Shown here piece by piece: positions 24,955-35,599 of a DNA stretch of 39,186 bases. Positions within the stretch are counted from its first letter, which is position 1. Every line of letters begins with the position of its first letter. Source of the DNA: Alphaproteobacteria bacterium (GTDB lineage Bacteria; Pseudomonadota; Alphaproteobacteria; UBA8366; GCA-2717185); contig JBBDQU010000033.1 in assembly GCA_040905865.1 (NCBI GenBank), forward strand, positions 1 through 39,186. The letters are read 5' to 3'. The notes beneath the pieces were generated by a model. That model was not told the origin of the DNA and ran no database searches. It saw nothing but the letters and a program-made list of their open reading frames with translations. A program made the translations under genes and the position numbers.

Positions 24955-26199
24955 ATGGCGTCCCTGTCGAAACCGGATATGTCTGTAGAAGTTGTTGTCG
25001 CCGGCGGCGGAATGGCCGGCATGACGATGGGGCTCGCCCTGGCGAAAGCCGGAGTATCCACCGCCGTGATCGAAATGCAGCCGGCCGATGCCCTGCGCGA
25101 TGCCGGGTTTGACGGGCGCACATCCGCCATTGCATACGGATCGCAGCAGATTTTCGACGGCGTCGGAATCTGGCGCCACCTTGCCGCGCGCGCCGAACCG
25201 ATCCACGCGATCCGGATCGCGGACGGTACGCTGAACGAAGGACCGTCATCGCTTTTTCTGCATTATGACCGGCTCGACGTCGATAGCGATGCGCTGGGCT
25301 ATATCCTGGAAAACCGCGATATCCGGGATGCGCAATTATCCGTGGCGGCGACGACGAAGGCGTTTCATCTGCTGGCGCCGGCCCGGGTGGCCGGGGCGGC
25401 GCGGGGCCCGGGCGGAGTCGACGTGGAACTCGATGACGGCCGGCGGATCGCGGCGCGGCTGCTGATCGCCGCGGACGGCAGGAATTCGCCCCTGCGGCTG
25501 GCGGCGGGAATTCGCGCGACGCGGATCGATTATCCGCAAACCGCCATCGTCTGCACGGTGGCGCATGCCCGCCCGCATGCCGGCGTCGCGGTCGAACTGT
25601 TCCTGCCTGCCGGACCCTTTGCGATGCTGCCCATGACGGGGCAGCGCAGCAATATCGTATGGTCGGAAGGGACCGAACCGGCGCAGCATATCCTGGCGCT
25701 GGACGACGATGCCTTTTTTACCGAACTGCATCGCCGGTTCGGCGACTGGCTGGGTGAAATCCGCGTCGAGGGACCGCGGTTCGGCTTCCCGCTGGGGCTG
25801 ATGCATGCGGAACGCTATACGGACCGGCGGCTGGCGCTGATCGGCGAGGCGGCGCATGTCATTCATCCGATCGCGGGACAGGGGCTGAACCTGGGCCTGC
25901 GCGATGTGGCGGCGCTGGCGGAATCGATTGTCGATGCGCGGCGGCTGGGGCTGGATATCGGGTCGGGCGAGGTGCTGGCGCGCTACGAACGCTGGCGGCG
26001 TTTCGACAACGTCCTGATGGCGACGTCGATGGACGCATTGAACCGCCTGTTTTCCAACGATATCGGGCCGCTGCGGCTGGCGCGCGACCTCGGCCTCGCG
26101 GCGGTGAACCGCATGCCGCCGCTGAAGCGCTTCTTCATGCGCCATGCGATGGGGATTGTCGGCGATCTGCCGCGGCTGGCGCGCGGCGAACCTCTATGA
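24955..26199 (+). CDS. UbiH/UbiF/COQ6 family FAD-dependent ubiquinone hydroxylase
   Basis: Flavoprotein monooxygenase that hydroxylates the ubiquinone ring, associated with the inner face of the membrane. 414 residues with the three family fingerprints: the dinucleotide motif AGGGMAG (16-22), the DG motif LLIAADGRNSPLR, and the GD motif region IGEAAHVIHPIAGQGLNLGLRD. Alphaproteobacteria use UbiL, UbiM or UbiH in differing sets, and I cannot tell which position this enzyme hydroxylates. GGAG lies about 11 nt before the ATG. It is divergent from glnK across a 291-bp regulatory gap and overlaps the convergent DOPA-dioxygenase-like gene by 6 bp. Confidence 0.9.
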   Translation: MASLSKPDMSVEVVVAGGGMAGMTMGLALAKAGVSTAVIEMQPADALRDAGFDGRTSAIAYGSQQIFDGVGIWRHLAARAEPIHAIRIADGTLNEGPSSLFLHYDRLDVDSDALGYILENRDIRDAQLSVAATTKAFHLLAPARVAGAARGPGGVDVELDDGRRIAARLLIAADGRNSPLRLAAGIRATRIDYPQTAIVCTVAHARPHAGVAVELFLPAGPFAMLPMTGQRSNIVWSEGTEPAQHILALDDDAFFTELHRRFGDWLGEIRVEGPRFGFPLGLMHAERYTDRRLALIGEAAHVIHPIAGQGLNLGLRDVAALAESIVDARRLGLDIGSGEVLARYERWRRFDNVLMATSMDALNRLFSNDIGPLRLARDLGLAAVNRMPPLKRFFMRHAMGIVGDLPRLARGEPL

Positions 26200-26541
26200 A
26201 TTCCGGCGCAGCGCTTCCGTATTGACGGCCAGGACAGCGCCCATCCAGATGGCGTGGTCCGTATGGTCGGTGACCGTATCGCCGGTTTCCGGGTGGACCA
26301 GGACGGTCAGATGCCGCCGGTTCAGGGCGAGCCAGGGTACGAAACTGTCAAACTGTTCCGGGGCGAAGAGGACCTGATACATCGGCTGTGTATGGGGCCC
26401 CACATTCCCGTGGTGCCAGTTGCCGATCCGGAGATTCCTGAAACGGGCGGCGATATCCTCGCGCAGGGCCTGCGCGTCGGCCTCGTTTTCCGGTCCGAAA
26501 TAGATATGCGCGTGCCATTCCGTAATCGCGTTGCTGTCCAT
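26194..26541 (-). CDS. DOPA 4,5-dioxygenase family protein
   Basis: 115 residues, a small ring-cleaving-dioxygenase-like fold. The family pattern is clear: WHAHIYF at 9-15, GPHTQPMYQVLF around 48-59, and VLVHPETGDTVTDHTDHAIWMG near the end. The paired His residues are candidate metal ligands. Fungal homologues open DOPA in betalain/muscaflavin formation; bacterial substrates are unknown. It is the last gene of the minus-strand block that begins with the thioredoxin gene, 20 bp after DUF971. Its stop codon lies within the end of the ubiquinone hydroxylase gene. Confidence 0.88.
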   Translation of the reverse strand: MDSNAITEWHAHIYFGPENEADAQALREDIAARFRNLRIGNWHHGNVGPHTQPMYQVLFAPEQFDSFVPWLALNRRHLTVLVHPETGDTVTDHTDHAIWMGAVLAVNTEALRRNS

Positions 26542-26561
26542 GCGGATTTGTCTCCCGTTGC

Positions 26562-26942
26562 TCAGGGGTCGCGGGACAATCCCTGGCTTTCCAGTGCCGC
26601 CAGATAATCGGCCCAGAGCTGTTCCTTCTTTTCCGCCAGTTCCCGCAGATAGGCCCAGCTGAAAATGCCCGTGTCGTGCAGATCGTCAAAATGGACACGC
26701 ACCGCGTAATTGCCAACGGGTTCGATCTTCATGATACCGACATGGCGGCGACCGGCGACGAGCCGTTTCTGGTCGGGTCCATGTCCCTGTACCTCGGCGG
26801 AGGGGCTTTCGACCCGCATCAGTTCGGCGGGAAGGCGGCAGTTCATGCCGTCGTCGAAATCGATCTCCAGTACTTTCTCGTCGCTCCGGTAGCGGATTTC
26901 GGTTGGCCAATGCGCAACGGACGCGCCGGCGGTCGCGTTCAT
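26562..26942 (-). CDS. DUF971 (gamma-butyrobetaine-hydroxylase-like N-terminal domain) protein
   Basis: 126 residues with [41 protein letters not shown], and the closing [24 protein letters not shown], all diagnostic of DUF971. The domain is linked in other bacteria to Fe-S or iron-related functions (some are fused to Mrp/ApbC ATPases), but no role is proven for the free form. Four bases of its start (ATGA, 26939-26942) overlap the end of the Trm112-like gene, indicating translational coupling. Confidence 0.9.
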   Translation of the reverse strand: MNATAGASVAHWPTEIRYRSDEKVLEIDFDDGMNCRLPAELMRVESPSAEVQGHGPDQKRLVAGRRHVGIMKIEPVGNYAVRVHFDDLHDTGIFSWAYLRELAEKKEQLWADYLAALESQGLSRDP

Positions 26943-27139
26943 GCCTGCCCCTCGTCGTCCAGTTGCCGGGCTTCGTCGACCAGCATGATCGGGATGCCGT
27001 CGCGGATCGGATAGGCCAGCCCGGCCTGTTTGCTGATCAGTTCATCGGCGTCGGCGTCGTATTGCAGCGGTCCCTTGGTCAGGGGACAGACGAGAATTTC
27101 CAGCAGCTTCGGATCCACGCCGGATTTGCCTTCGGCCAT
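26939..27139 (-). CDS. Trm112/YcaR family protein
   Basis: 66 residues from the ATG at 27139. The sequence [17 protein letters not shown]...[18 protein letters not shown] matches YcaR-type Trm112-like proteins along its whole length. Only the first Cys of the ancestral zinc knuckle remains (CPLT instead of CPxC), which is common in proteobacterial members. Trm112 proteins act as partners of methyltransferases; the bacterial partner is not known here. GGAAG lies about 10 nt before the start; an open extension of 21 codons upstream is Arg-rich and foreign to the family. It is 16 bp after the Lon-domain gene and overlaps DUF971 by 4 bp. Confidence 0.9.
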   Translation of the reverse strand: MAEGKSGVDPKLLEILVCPLTKGPLQYDADADELISKQAGLAYPIRDGIPIMLVDEARQLDDEGQA

Positions 27140-27155
27140 GATGCGTCTTCCTTTC

Positions 27156-27812
27156 CTATTGCCTGGCGCCGTCCGAGGGGCCCAATGCCGCCATCTCGGC
27201 AATGGCTGTCAGCAGCGCCGAACGGCCCGGCAGGTCGGCGGCTTCCAGCAGCGCCTGTTTTTCCGGCGGGTCGAACGGGCACAGCATCGCGATCGACGTC
27301 ACCAGATATTCGTCGTCCGCCTTCTCGATCGCGGACCAGTTCGCTTCGATCTTCCGGGCGGTGAAGTAGTTGCGGACCGCGTCCATCAGGCGGACCCGGT
27401 CGATGGCGCCCTCCCCGGGCGGGGACAGGTCGGCCTTGAAGGGCGACCAGTCGACGAGGCATTTCCGGTAACCGCGCGTTGTCGGGATTTCCTCGACGAT
27501 ATTGAACCGGGCAACGCCCTTCAGCGACAGCAGGAACCGGCCGTCGTCGGTTTCCTCGAAATGCGTGATGCGCCCGGCGCAGCCTGTCGTGTAGACGACG
27601 GGGGTTTCGTGCTGGCCTTCGGCATTGGCTTCCGATGGCTGCACCATGCCGAACATCCGGCCCGCCGCCAGCGAATCGACGATCATGTTCACATAACGCG
27701 GCTCGAAGATATTCAGCGGCAGACGACCCCGGGGCAGCAGCAGGACGCCGGTCAGCGGAAATATCGGCAGCGTGGCCGGCAGCGCGTCGAATCCGGGGTC
27801 GAAGGCGCTCAT
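27156..27812 (-). CDS. Lon N-terminal (LON substrate-binding) domain protein
   Basis: 218 residues made of the LON/PUA-like substrate-binding domain alone, without ATPase or protease: [27 protein letters not shown] (a span from about residue 14), then a [23 protein letters not shown] strand pair, and a helical C-terminal half. Free Lon N-domain proteins are widespread in alphaproteobacteria; a role in substrate delivery is often assumed but unproven. Its ATG overlaps the thioredoxin stop by 4 bp (27809-27812). The open frame extends far upstream into the thioredoxin gene, but that portion is not family-like. Confidence 0.92.
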   Translation of the reverse strand: MSAFDPGFDALPATLPIFPLTGVLLLPRGRLPLNIFEPRYVNMIVDSLAAGRMFGMVQPSEANAEGQHETPVVYTTGCAGRITHFEETDDGRFLLSLKGVARFNIVEEIPTTRGYRKCLVDWSPFKADLSPPGEGAIDRVRLMDAVRNYFTARKIEANWSAIEKADDEYLVTSIAMLCPFDPPEKQALLEAADLPGRSALLTAIAEMAALGPSDGARQ

Positions 27813-28726
27813 GAAAACAGGAGCGTCGATAACCGCCGGCGGCCGTCCGCGACCAGCGGGTCGGCGCCGCCAAGGGCGTCGAAGATTTCGATAAGCTGCC
27901 TGCGCGCCGCATCGTCGTTCCAGCCGCGGTTGCGCTGTACGATGGTCAACAGGTGATCGATGGCGTCCTCGGCGCGGCCGGTCGCGAAATAGGCCAGGGC
28001 CAGATCGTAGCGCGCCTGGTGATCCTTGTCGTCCGCCGCGAGGCGCTGTTCCAGGGCGGGGATTTCGCCGGCCGATTCGCCGGCTTTTTCCGCCAGATCC
28101 AGAATCGCCGTGACGCTCTTGATATCGGGGTCGTCGCGCTTCAGCGGCGGCACCTGCGCCAGCAGTTCCCGCGCCGCATCGGGCTGGTCCTGGCCGATCA
28201 GCACGCGCGCCATGCCGGCCACGGCTTTCAGGTTCTCGGGCTCGTGTCGCGCGATTTCGGCGAAAATCGCGCCGGCGGTGTGCAGATCCCCGGCTTCTTC
28301 CGCCTGCAGCGCCTGTTCCAGGGCCTCTTCGATGGGGGACGGTCCGACTTCGCCGCCGGCCGCCTTGACGACGCGTTCGATGAAGGCGTTGATCTGGCTT
28401 TCCGGCTGGGCGCCGACGAAGCCGTCCACGGGCTGCCCGTTGACGAAGGCAAAGACCGCGGGAATCGACTGGATCCGCATCTGCCCCGCGATTTCGCGGT
28501 TCTCGTCGATATTGACCTTCACCAGGGAAACGGCGCCGCGGGTATTGTTCACGGCCTTTTCGATGATTGGGCCAAGCTGCTTGCATGGTTCGCACCACGG
28601 CGCCCAGAAATCGACGATGACCGGCGCGGTCCGGCTGGCCTCCACCACATCGGCCATGAAGGTCGCCGCCGTCACGTCCTTGACCGGGGCTGCGGGTGGC
28701 GTGATTTCGCCAATGATCGGTTCCAT
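27809..28726 (-). CDS. CnoX-like thioredoxin with C-terminal TPR region
   Basis: 305 residues from the ATG at 28726 (GGAG 9 nt upstream). Residues about 15-125 are a thioredoxin domain with active site WCEPC (C45, C48), followed by cis-Pro in QSIPAVFAF. Residues 135-300 are TPR-like helices (ALQAEEAGDLHTAGAIF, YDLALAYFATGRAEDAIDHL). This is the architecture of YbbN/CnoX, a chaperedoxin that protects proteins from oxidation and hands them to GroEL/DnaK. The Glu between the cysteines replaces the usual Gly and should shift the redox potential. No signal peptide, so cytoplasmic. It heads the tightly coupled block with the Lon-domain, Trm112-like and DUF971 genes. Confidence 0.9.
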   Translation of the reverse strand: MEPIIGEITPPAAPVKDVTAATFMADVVEASRTAPVIVDFWAPWCEPCKQLGPIIEKAVNNTRGAVSLVKVNIDENREIAGQMRIQSIPAVFAFVNGQPVDGFVGAQPESQINAFIERVVKAAGGEVGPSPIEEALEQALQAEEAGDLHTAGAIFAEIARHEPENLKAVAGMARVLIGQDQPDAARELLAQVPPLKRDDPDIKSVTAILDLAEKAGESAGEIPALEQRLAADDKDHQARYDLALAYFATGRAEDAIDHLLTIVQRNRGWNDDAARRQLIEIFDALGGADPLVADGRRRLSTLLFS

Positions 28727-28808
28727 ACCTGAATTCTCCACGTGCATTATGAAGTGTTTAGATGACGTTTTTTGCGGCCGGTGACAAGTCCGTCCATGTT
28801 GCCGGCGC

Positions 28809-29348
28809 TCATCCCGACGATGCGGTGAGGGCCCCGAAATCGACGACCGACGGTTCGTGGCCTTCCGCCGCAAGAAACCGCATCAGCCCCGCCGGCGCAA
28901 CGGCAATGGTCATGTCGTTGCGCAACGGATGGGCATTGACCGGGTTCTGCGCCAGGACATCCTTGTCCAGTATAACGGAAACGGCGCCGTCCCGGTCATT
29001 GATTATGCCGAAGGGCGTCACCGAACCCGGCGCCACGCCAAGTTTTTCCATCAGCAGTTCGGGGCTCCCGAAAGACAGGTTGCCCCGGGCCGACAGCAGG
29101 CGGCGCAGCGCCTTCAGGTCAACCGGGCGGTCCTCCAGCACGGTGACCAGCCAGGTATTTTTCTTCTTGTCGCGCAGGAACAGGTTCTTCACATGGCCGC
29201 CGGGCAGGGCGCCGCGCAGGGCCCGCGCTTCCGGCACGGTGAAGACCGGCGGATGGCGATGCAGCGTATACGCCACGCCCAGCGCCTCCAGCCGCGCGAA
29301 CAGGCCGGCTTCGGTGACGGGAACGGTATCCGCGACGCGATGTTCCAT
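28809..29348 (-). CDS. Prolyl-tRNA editing protein ProXp-ala/YbaK family (PrdX-like)
   Basis: 179 residues of the YbaK/aminoacyl-tRNA deacylase fold. These free-standing proteins hydrolyse mischarged Ala-tRNA(Pro) in trans. The conserved Lys sits in HVKNLFLRDKKKNTWLV, followed by SFGSPELLMEKLGVAPGSVTPFGI, the typical ProXp-ala/PrdX signature, and NPVNAHPLRND near the C-terminus. The ATG at 29348 follows CAGGGCGC; an upstream in-frame TTG is less likely. It lies 82 bp upstream of the thioredoxin gene on the same strand and close to tRNA-Gly on the other strand. Confidence 0.9.
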   Translation of the reverse strand: MEHRVADTVPVTEAGLFARLEALGVAYTLHRHPPVFTVPEARALRGALPGGHVKNLFLRDKKKNTWLVTVLEDRPVDLKALRRLLSARGNLSFGSPELLMEKLGVAPGSVTPFGIINDRDGAVSVILDKDVLAQNPVNAHPLRNDMTIAVAPAGLMRFLAAEGHEPSVVDFGALTASSG

Positions 29349-29442
29349 GCGCCCTGTGATACATATTGGCGCGGCGGGCGGCAAGCCTTGCCGGAATTTT
29401 CGCGCCGGCGGGTGAATTGTGCGCCGGGCCCTTTCCGGGCGC

Positions 29443-29470
29443 TTGCATTGAGCGGATGATTGCGTATTAT
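29443..29470 (+). promoter_or_regulatory. Promoter of tRNA-Gly
   Basis: TTGCAT (29443-29448) and TATTAT (29465-29470, 5/6) are 16 bp apart and lie 32 bp before the tRNA. The predicted start is near 29477, giving a 25-nt leader. Confidence 0.55.
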
Positions 29471-29501
29471 GCCGCGCCGCTGGTACAGTGGCGGCAGCGA
29501 C

Positions 29502-29576
29502 GCGGGCGTAGCTCAGGGGTAGAGCGCAACCTTGCCAAGGTTGAAGTCGTGAGTTCGAATCTCATCGCCCGCTCCA
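29502..29576 (+). tRNA. tRNA-Gly (GCC)
   Basis: The acceptor stem GCGGGCG pairs with CGCCCGC (29566-29572), the discriminator is T and CCA is encoded (29574-29576). The D-arm carries the GCTCAGGGGTAGAGC pattern. The anticodon stem CAACC/GGTTG (29527-29531, 29539-29543) closes the loop TTGCCAA with anticodon GCC at 29534-29536. The T-arm is GTGAG-TTCGAAT-CTCAT. A short T-run (GTTTTCC) follows. No integrase or att duplication was found next to it. Confidence 0.98.
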
Positions 29577-29757
29577 GTTTTCCTTCGGGAATTGCAGCAA
29601 TACATCGCCGGTTTCCGGGACCTCTGACAACACACGGATATCCGGGACGTGAATCCCTTGTATTCGCTCAACCGACAAGCGGCATCATCCGCCGGGGCGG
29701 TCGCGGGATGTAGCGGCTTGCAGTCGTCGAATTCCGGACCCGGTTCCCGCAGTAACC

Positions 29758-30240
29758 CTACTTGAACTGTACCTTGATGATTTCGTAGTCCTTCTGGCCG
29801 CGCGGGGTGACGACCTCGACCGATTCGCCAACGCTCTTGCCGATCAGCGCACGGGCGATGGGGGCGGCGATGGACAGGCGGCCCTTGGTGACGTCGGCTT
29901 CGTGTTCGCCGACGATCTGATAGGTCGTTTCCTCGTCGGTATCTTCATCGGCAATCGTGACCGTGGCGCCGAACTGGACCCTTTTCCCGCTCAGCTTGCT
30001 GACATCGATGACTTCGGCGCGGCTGATCTTGTCCTCGATCTCCGCGATCCGGCCCTCGATGAAGCTCTGGCGTTCCCGAGCGGCGTGATATTCGGCGTTT
30101 TCCGACAGGTCGCCATGCTCGCGCGCGACGGCAATCGCCTTGATCACGGCGGGCCGCTCGACGGATTTTAGCAAGCGCAGTTCTTCCTGCATGTCATCGT
30201 AGCCGGAAGTGGTCATCGGGTATTTCTGTATCGTATCCAT
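29758..30240 (-). CDS. greA: Transcription elongation factor GreA
   Basis: Stimulates transcript cleavage by backtracked RNA polymerase. 160 residues: an N-terminal coiled coil with the acidic tip [16 protein letters not shown] (42-57) and a C-terminal FKBP-like domain ending [15 protein letters not shown]. The ATG at 30240 gives [21 protein letters not shown]; the internal Met9 matches the usual family start (xxxPMT) but the slightly longer start is normal. AGG lies about 9 nt upstream. It follows carB by 130 bp on the same strand, a common alphaproteobacterial order, and may have its own promoter in that gap. Confidence 0.96.
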   Translation of the reverse strand: MDTIQKYPMTTSGYDDMQEELRLLKSVERPAVIKAIAVAREHGDLSENAEYHAARERQSFIEGRIAEIEDKISRAEVIDVSKLSGKRVQFGATVTIADEDTDEETTYQIVGEHEADVTKGRLSIAAPIARALIGKSVGESVEVVTPRGQKDYEIIKVQFK

Positions 30241-30283
30241 TCGAATTACCTACTCGAATTCTGCCATGAAACCGTCGCTCCAT

Positions 30284-30328
30284 CGGCCCTGCTGTCTGCA
30301 AAGGGGCCGTTGGATATGCTAGCATATC
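30284..30328 (-). promoter_or_regulatory. Palindrome and stem in the carB-greA gap
   Basis: GATATGCTAGCATATC (30313-30328) is a perfect 16-bp palindrome about 75 bp before the greA start. Next to it CGGCCC (30284-30289) and GGGCCG (30304-30309) can form a stem. On the minus strand a TTGATG and CATATC pair with a 16-bp spacer overlaps the palindrome, so this may be a greA promoter with an operator. No known regulator is recognised. Confidence 0.35.
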
Positions 30329-30370
30329 ACAGGTCATCAAAGTTGTCGGAAACTTGAAAGCCGGGAAAAA

Positions 30371-33622
<3,252 letters not shown>

Positions 33623-33625
33623 GGC

Positions 33626-34798
33626 TCAGCGGTTCTCGTCCATCATCGTCACGAAGCGGTCAAACAGGTAGTGGCTGTCCTGCGGCCCCGGCGATGCTTC
33701 GGGGTGATGCTGGACGCTGAAGATCGGGCGGTCTTTCACCCGGATGCCTTCCACCGTGCCGTCGAACAGGGATTTATGGGTGATTTCGACACTGGCCGGC
33801 AGCGAGACCGGATCGACGACGAAGCCGTGGTTCTGGCTGGTGATTTCCACCTTGCCGGTCTGCAGGTCCTGGACCGGATGGTTGGCGCCGCGATGGCCGT
33901 GATGCATCTTCTCGGTCCGCGCGCCCAGCGCCAGCGCCAGTAACTGATGACCAAGGCAGATACCGAAGACCGGCGTGCCGGAATCGATCACGCCCCTAAT
34001 GGCCGGCACGGCGTATTCCCCGGTCGCCGCCGGGTCGCCCGGTCCGTTCGACAGGAACACGCCGTCCGGCTTGTGCCGCAGGATTTCCTCATGCGTTGCC
34101 GATGCCGGCACGACGGTCACGTCGCAGCCCAGGCTGGCAAGGCAGCGCAGGATATTGCGCTTGGCGCCATAATCGACCGCGACGACCCTGTAGCGCGGGT
34201 TTTCCAGCCGTCCGTAACCCTGGCCCAGCGCCCAGCGCGTTTCGTTCCAGGAATAGGTCTGGGTGCAACTGACCGTTTTGGCCAGGTCCATGCCCTCCAG
34301 CCCAGGCCAGCGGGACGCCTCGGTCCGGGCGGCGGCGATATCGAATTTTCCCGAGGGGGCGTGCACGACGATGCCCTGCTGCGCGCCCAGGTCGCGGATT
34401 CGCCGGGTCAGCCGCCTTGTATCCACCCCGGTGATCCCCACCAGGCCATGGTTGCGCATCCAGGCGTCGAAATTCTGGGTCGCGCGAAAACTGGACGGCT
34501 CGGTAATCGCGGCCCGCAACACGCAGCCCCGCACCGCAGGGGTGATGGTCTCGATATCGTCCGGATTGGCGCCGATATTGCCGATATGCGGGAATGTAAA
34601 GGCGATGATCTGCCCCGCATAGGACGGGTCGGTCATCGTTTCCTGATATCCGGTTATCGAGGTGTTGAAGCAGATTTCACCGCCGGCCTGACCCTCGGCG
34701 CCGATGCCGTAACCCCAGAAGATGCCGCCATCGGCCAGAATCAACGCTGCCGTGCTGCCTTCCGGCGGCGTGGCGGACGTCGGTATCTGTGTCGGCAT
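33626..34798 (-). CDS. carA: Carbamoyl-phosphate synthase small subunit (glutaminase)
   Basis: Hydrolyses glutamine and channels ammonia to CarB. 390 residues: the N-terminal CPSase_sm_chain domain (about 15-150, with LADGGIFWGYGIGA and FNTSITGYQETMTDPSY) and a class-I amidotransferase domain. The latter has nucleophile C281 in FGICLGHQ, H365 in QHHPEASPG and E367. The ATG at 34798 is followed by a short Pro/Ser/Thr leader. carAB is a two-gene unit with a promoter candidate at 34910-34938 and a leader of about 105 nt. Confidence 0.98.
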   Translation of the reverse strand: MPTQIPTSATPPEGSTAALILADGGIFWGYGIGAEGQAGGEICFNTSITGYQETMTDPSYAGQIIAFTFPHIGNIGANPDDIETITPAVRGCVLRAAITEPSSFRATQNFDAWMRNHGLVGITGVDTRRLTRRIRDLGAQQGIVVHAPSGKFDIAAARTEASRWPGLEGMDLAKTVSCTQTYSWNETRWALGQGYGRLENPRYRVVAVDYGAKRNILRCLASLGCDVTVVPASATHEEILRHKPDGVFLSNGPGDPAATGEYAVPAIRGVIDSGTPVFGICLGHQLLALALGARTEKMHHGHRGANHPVQDLQTGKVEITSQNHGFVVDPVSLPASVEITHKSLFDGTVEGIRVKDRPIFSVQHHPEASPGPQDSHYLFDRFVTMMDENR

Positions 34799-34909
34799 AG
34801 GGGTAACCGCGCTCGTGTGAGGGTTGACGGGACGTATAACGCTGATTCGCCACGAAGCTTTGCCCGGACAGGCAATTTCGCGCCGGTTGCGGATGTTCAG
34901 TTGGTCGGT

Positions 34910-34938
34910 GTTCTAAGCAAATCGCGGCCTGTGGTCAA
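34910..34938 (-). promoter_or_regulatory. Promoter of carAB
   Basis: Minus strand TTGACC (34938-34933, 5/6) and TAGAAC (34915-34910, 4/6) are spaced 17 bp. Just upstream (34944-34985) is an AT-rich stretch containing TTTAAAC/TTTAAT arms, which could act as an UP element. The start would be near 34903. No pyrimidine or arginine operator was identified in the leader. Confidence 0.55.
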
Positions 34939-35069
34939 GGTATTTCCATTAAATTGTTTGTTTAAAATCAATAACTTGCAAATTTCTGCCAAGTTGCCAA
35001 CTGGATTGTGATCGTTTACCGTCCCACTTCACGTCCCAGAACGTGGTCAATAACGAGGGGTGTTGAACG

Positions 35070-35519
35070 GTGCGCGAAGCGCTGAACGACGCATTGAAGG
35101 AAGCGATGAAGGCGCAGGACAAATGCGCCATCTCCACGATTCGGCTGATACGGGCCGCGTTGAAGGAGAAGGACATCGCGGTCCGCGGCAACGACGCCGC
35201 CGAGGCGGGCGACGCTGAAATCATGGCGATGCTCCAGACAATGGTGAAGCAGCGCCATGACAGCATCGCCATGTATGAAAAAGGCAATCGCCCCGAACTG
35301 GCCCAGCAGGAGCGCGACGAAATCGCGATCATCGAACGGTTTCTGCCGCGCCAGTTGGACGACGCCGAAATCGAGGCGGCGGTTGACGGCGTTATCGCCG
35401 AAACCGGCGCTGACGGTCTGAAATGGATGGGCAAGGTGATGGCGGCGTTGCGCGAACGCCATGCCGGGCAGATGGATTTTGGCAAGGCCGGCGCTATCGC
35501 CAAGAAACGCCTGGGCTGA
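35070..35519 (+). CDS. GatB/YqeY domain-containing protein
   Basis: 149 residues starting with GTG; GAGGGG about 9 nt upstream decides this start. The whole protein is the YqeY helical domain: LNDALKEAMKAQDKCAISTIRLIRAALKEKDI at the start region, the KQRHDSIAMYEKGNRPELAQQERDEIAIIERFLP core, and MGKVMAALRERHAGQMDFGKAGAIAKKRL at the end. The same domain forms the tail of GatB in the tRNA amidotransferase, so tRNA-related action is assumed, but the free protein is uncharacterised. It is divergent from carA and lies 80 bp before dnaG, the standard alphaproteobacterial neighbour. Confidence 0.93.
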   Translation: MREALNDALKEAMKAQDKCAISTIRLIRAALKEKDIAVRGNDAAEAGDAEIMAMLQTMVKQRHDSIAMYEKGNRPELAQQERDEIAIIERFLPRQLDDAEIEAAVDGVIAETGADGLKWMGKVMAALRERHAGQMDFGKAGAIAKKRLG

Positions 35520-35599
35520 CCGGCGACTTTACGTTGCCCGCTGGCGGTTCGGGCCTGCTATGATCTTGAAATGAACGCTGACGAGGCAGGTCCGGGATT

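Noticed and set aside
29502-29757. tRNA-Gly as an integration site for a mobile element
   Set aside because: No integrase, no duplicated tRNA 3' end and no foreign-looking genes follow; greA begins normally on the other strand.
29577-29757. Possible small gene or RNA between tRNA-Gly and greA
   Set aside because: Only a weak TTCC-TTCG-GGAA stem and a short T-run after the tRNA were found; no coding or RNA family pattern is visible.
34977-34992. Sigma-54-like TTGGCA...TTGCA on the minus strand upstream of carA
   Set aside because: The spacing between the GG and GC elements is one base too short for a functional -24/-12 promoter, and a normal -35/-10 pair exists closer to carA.
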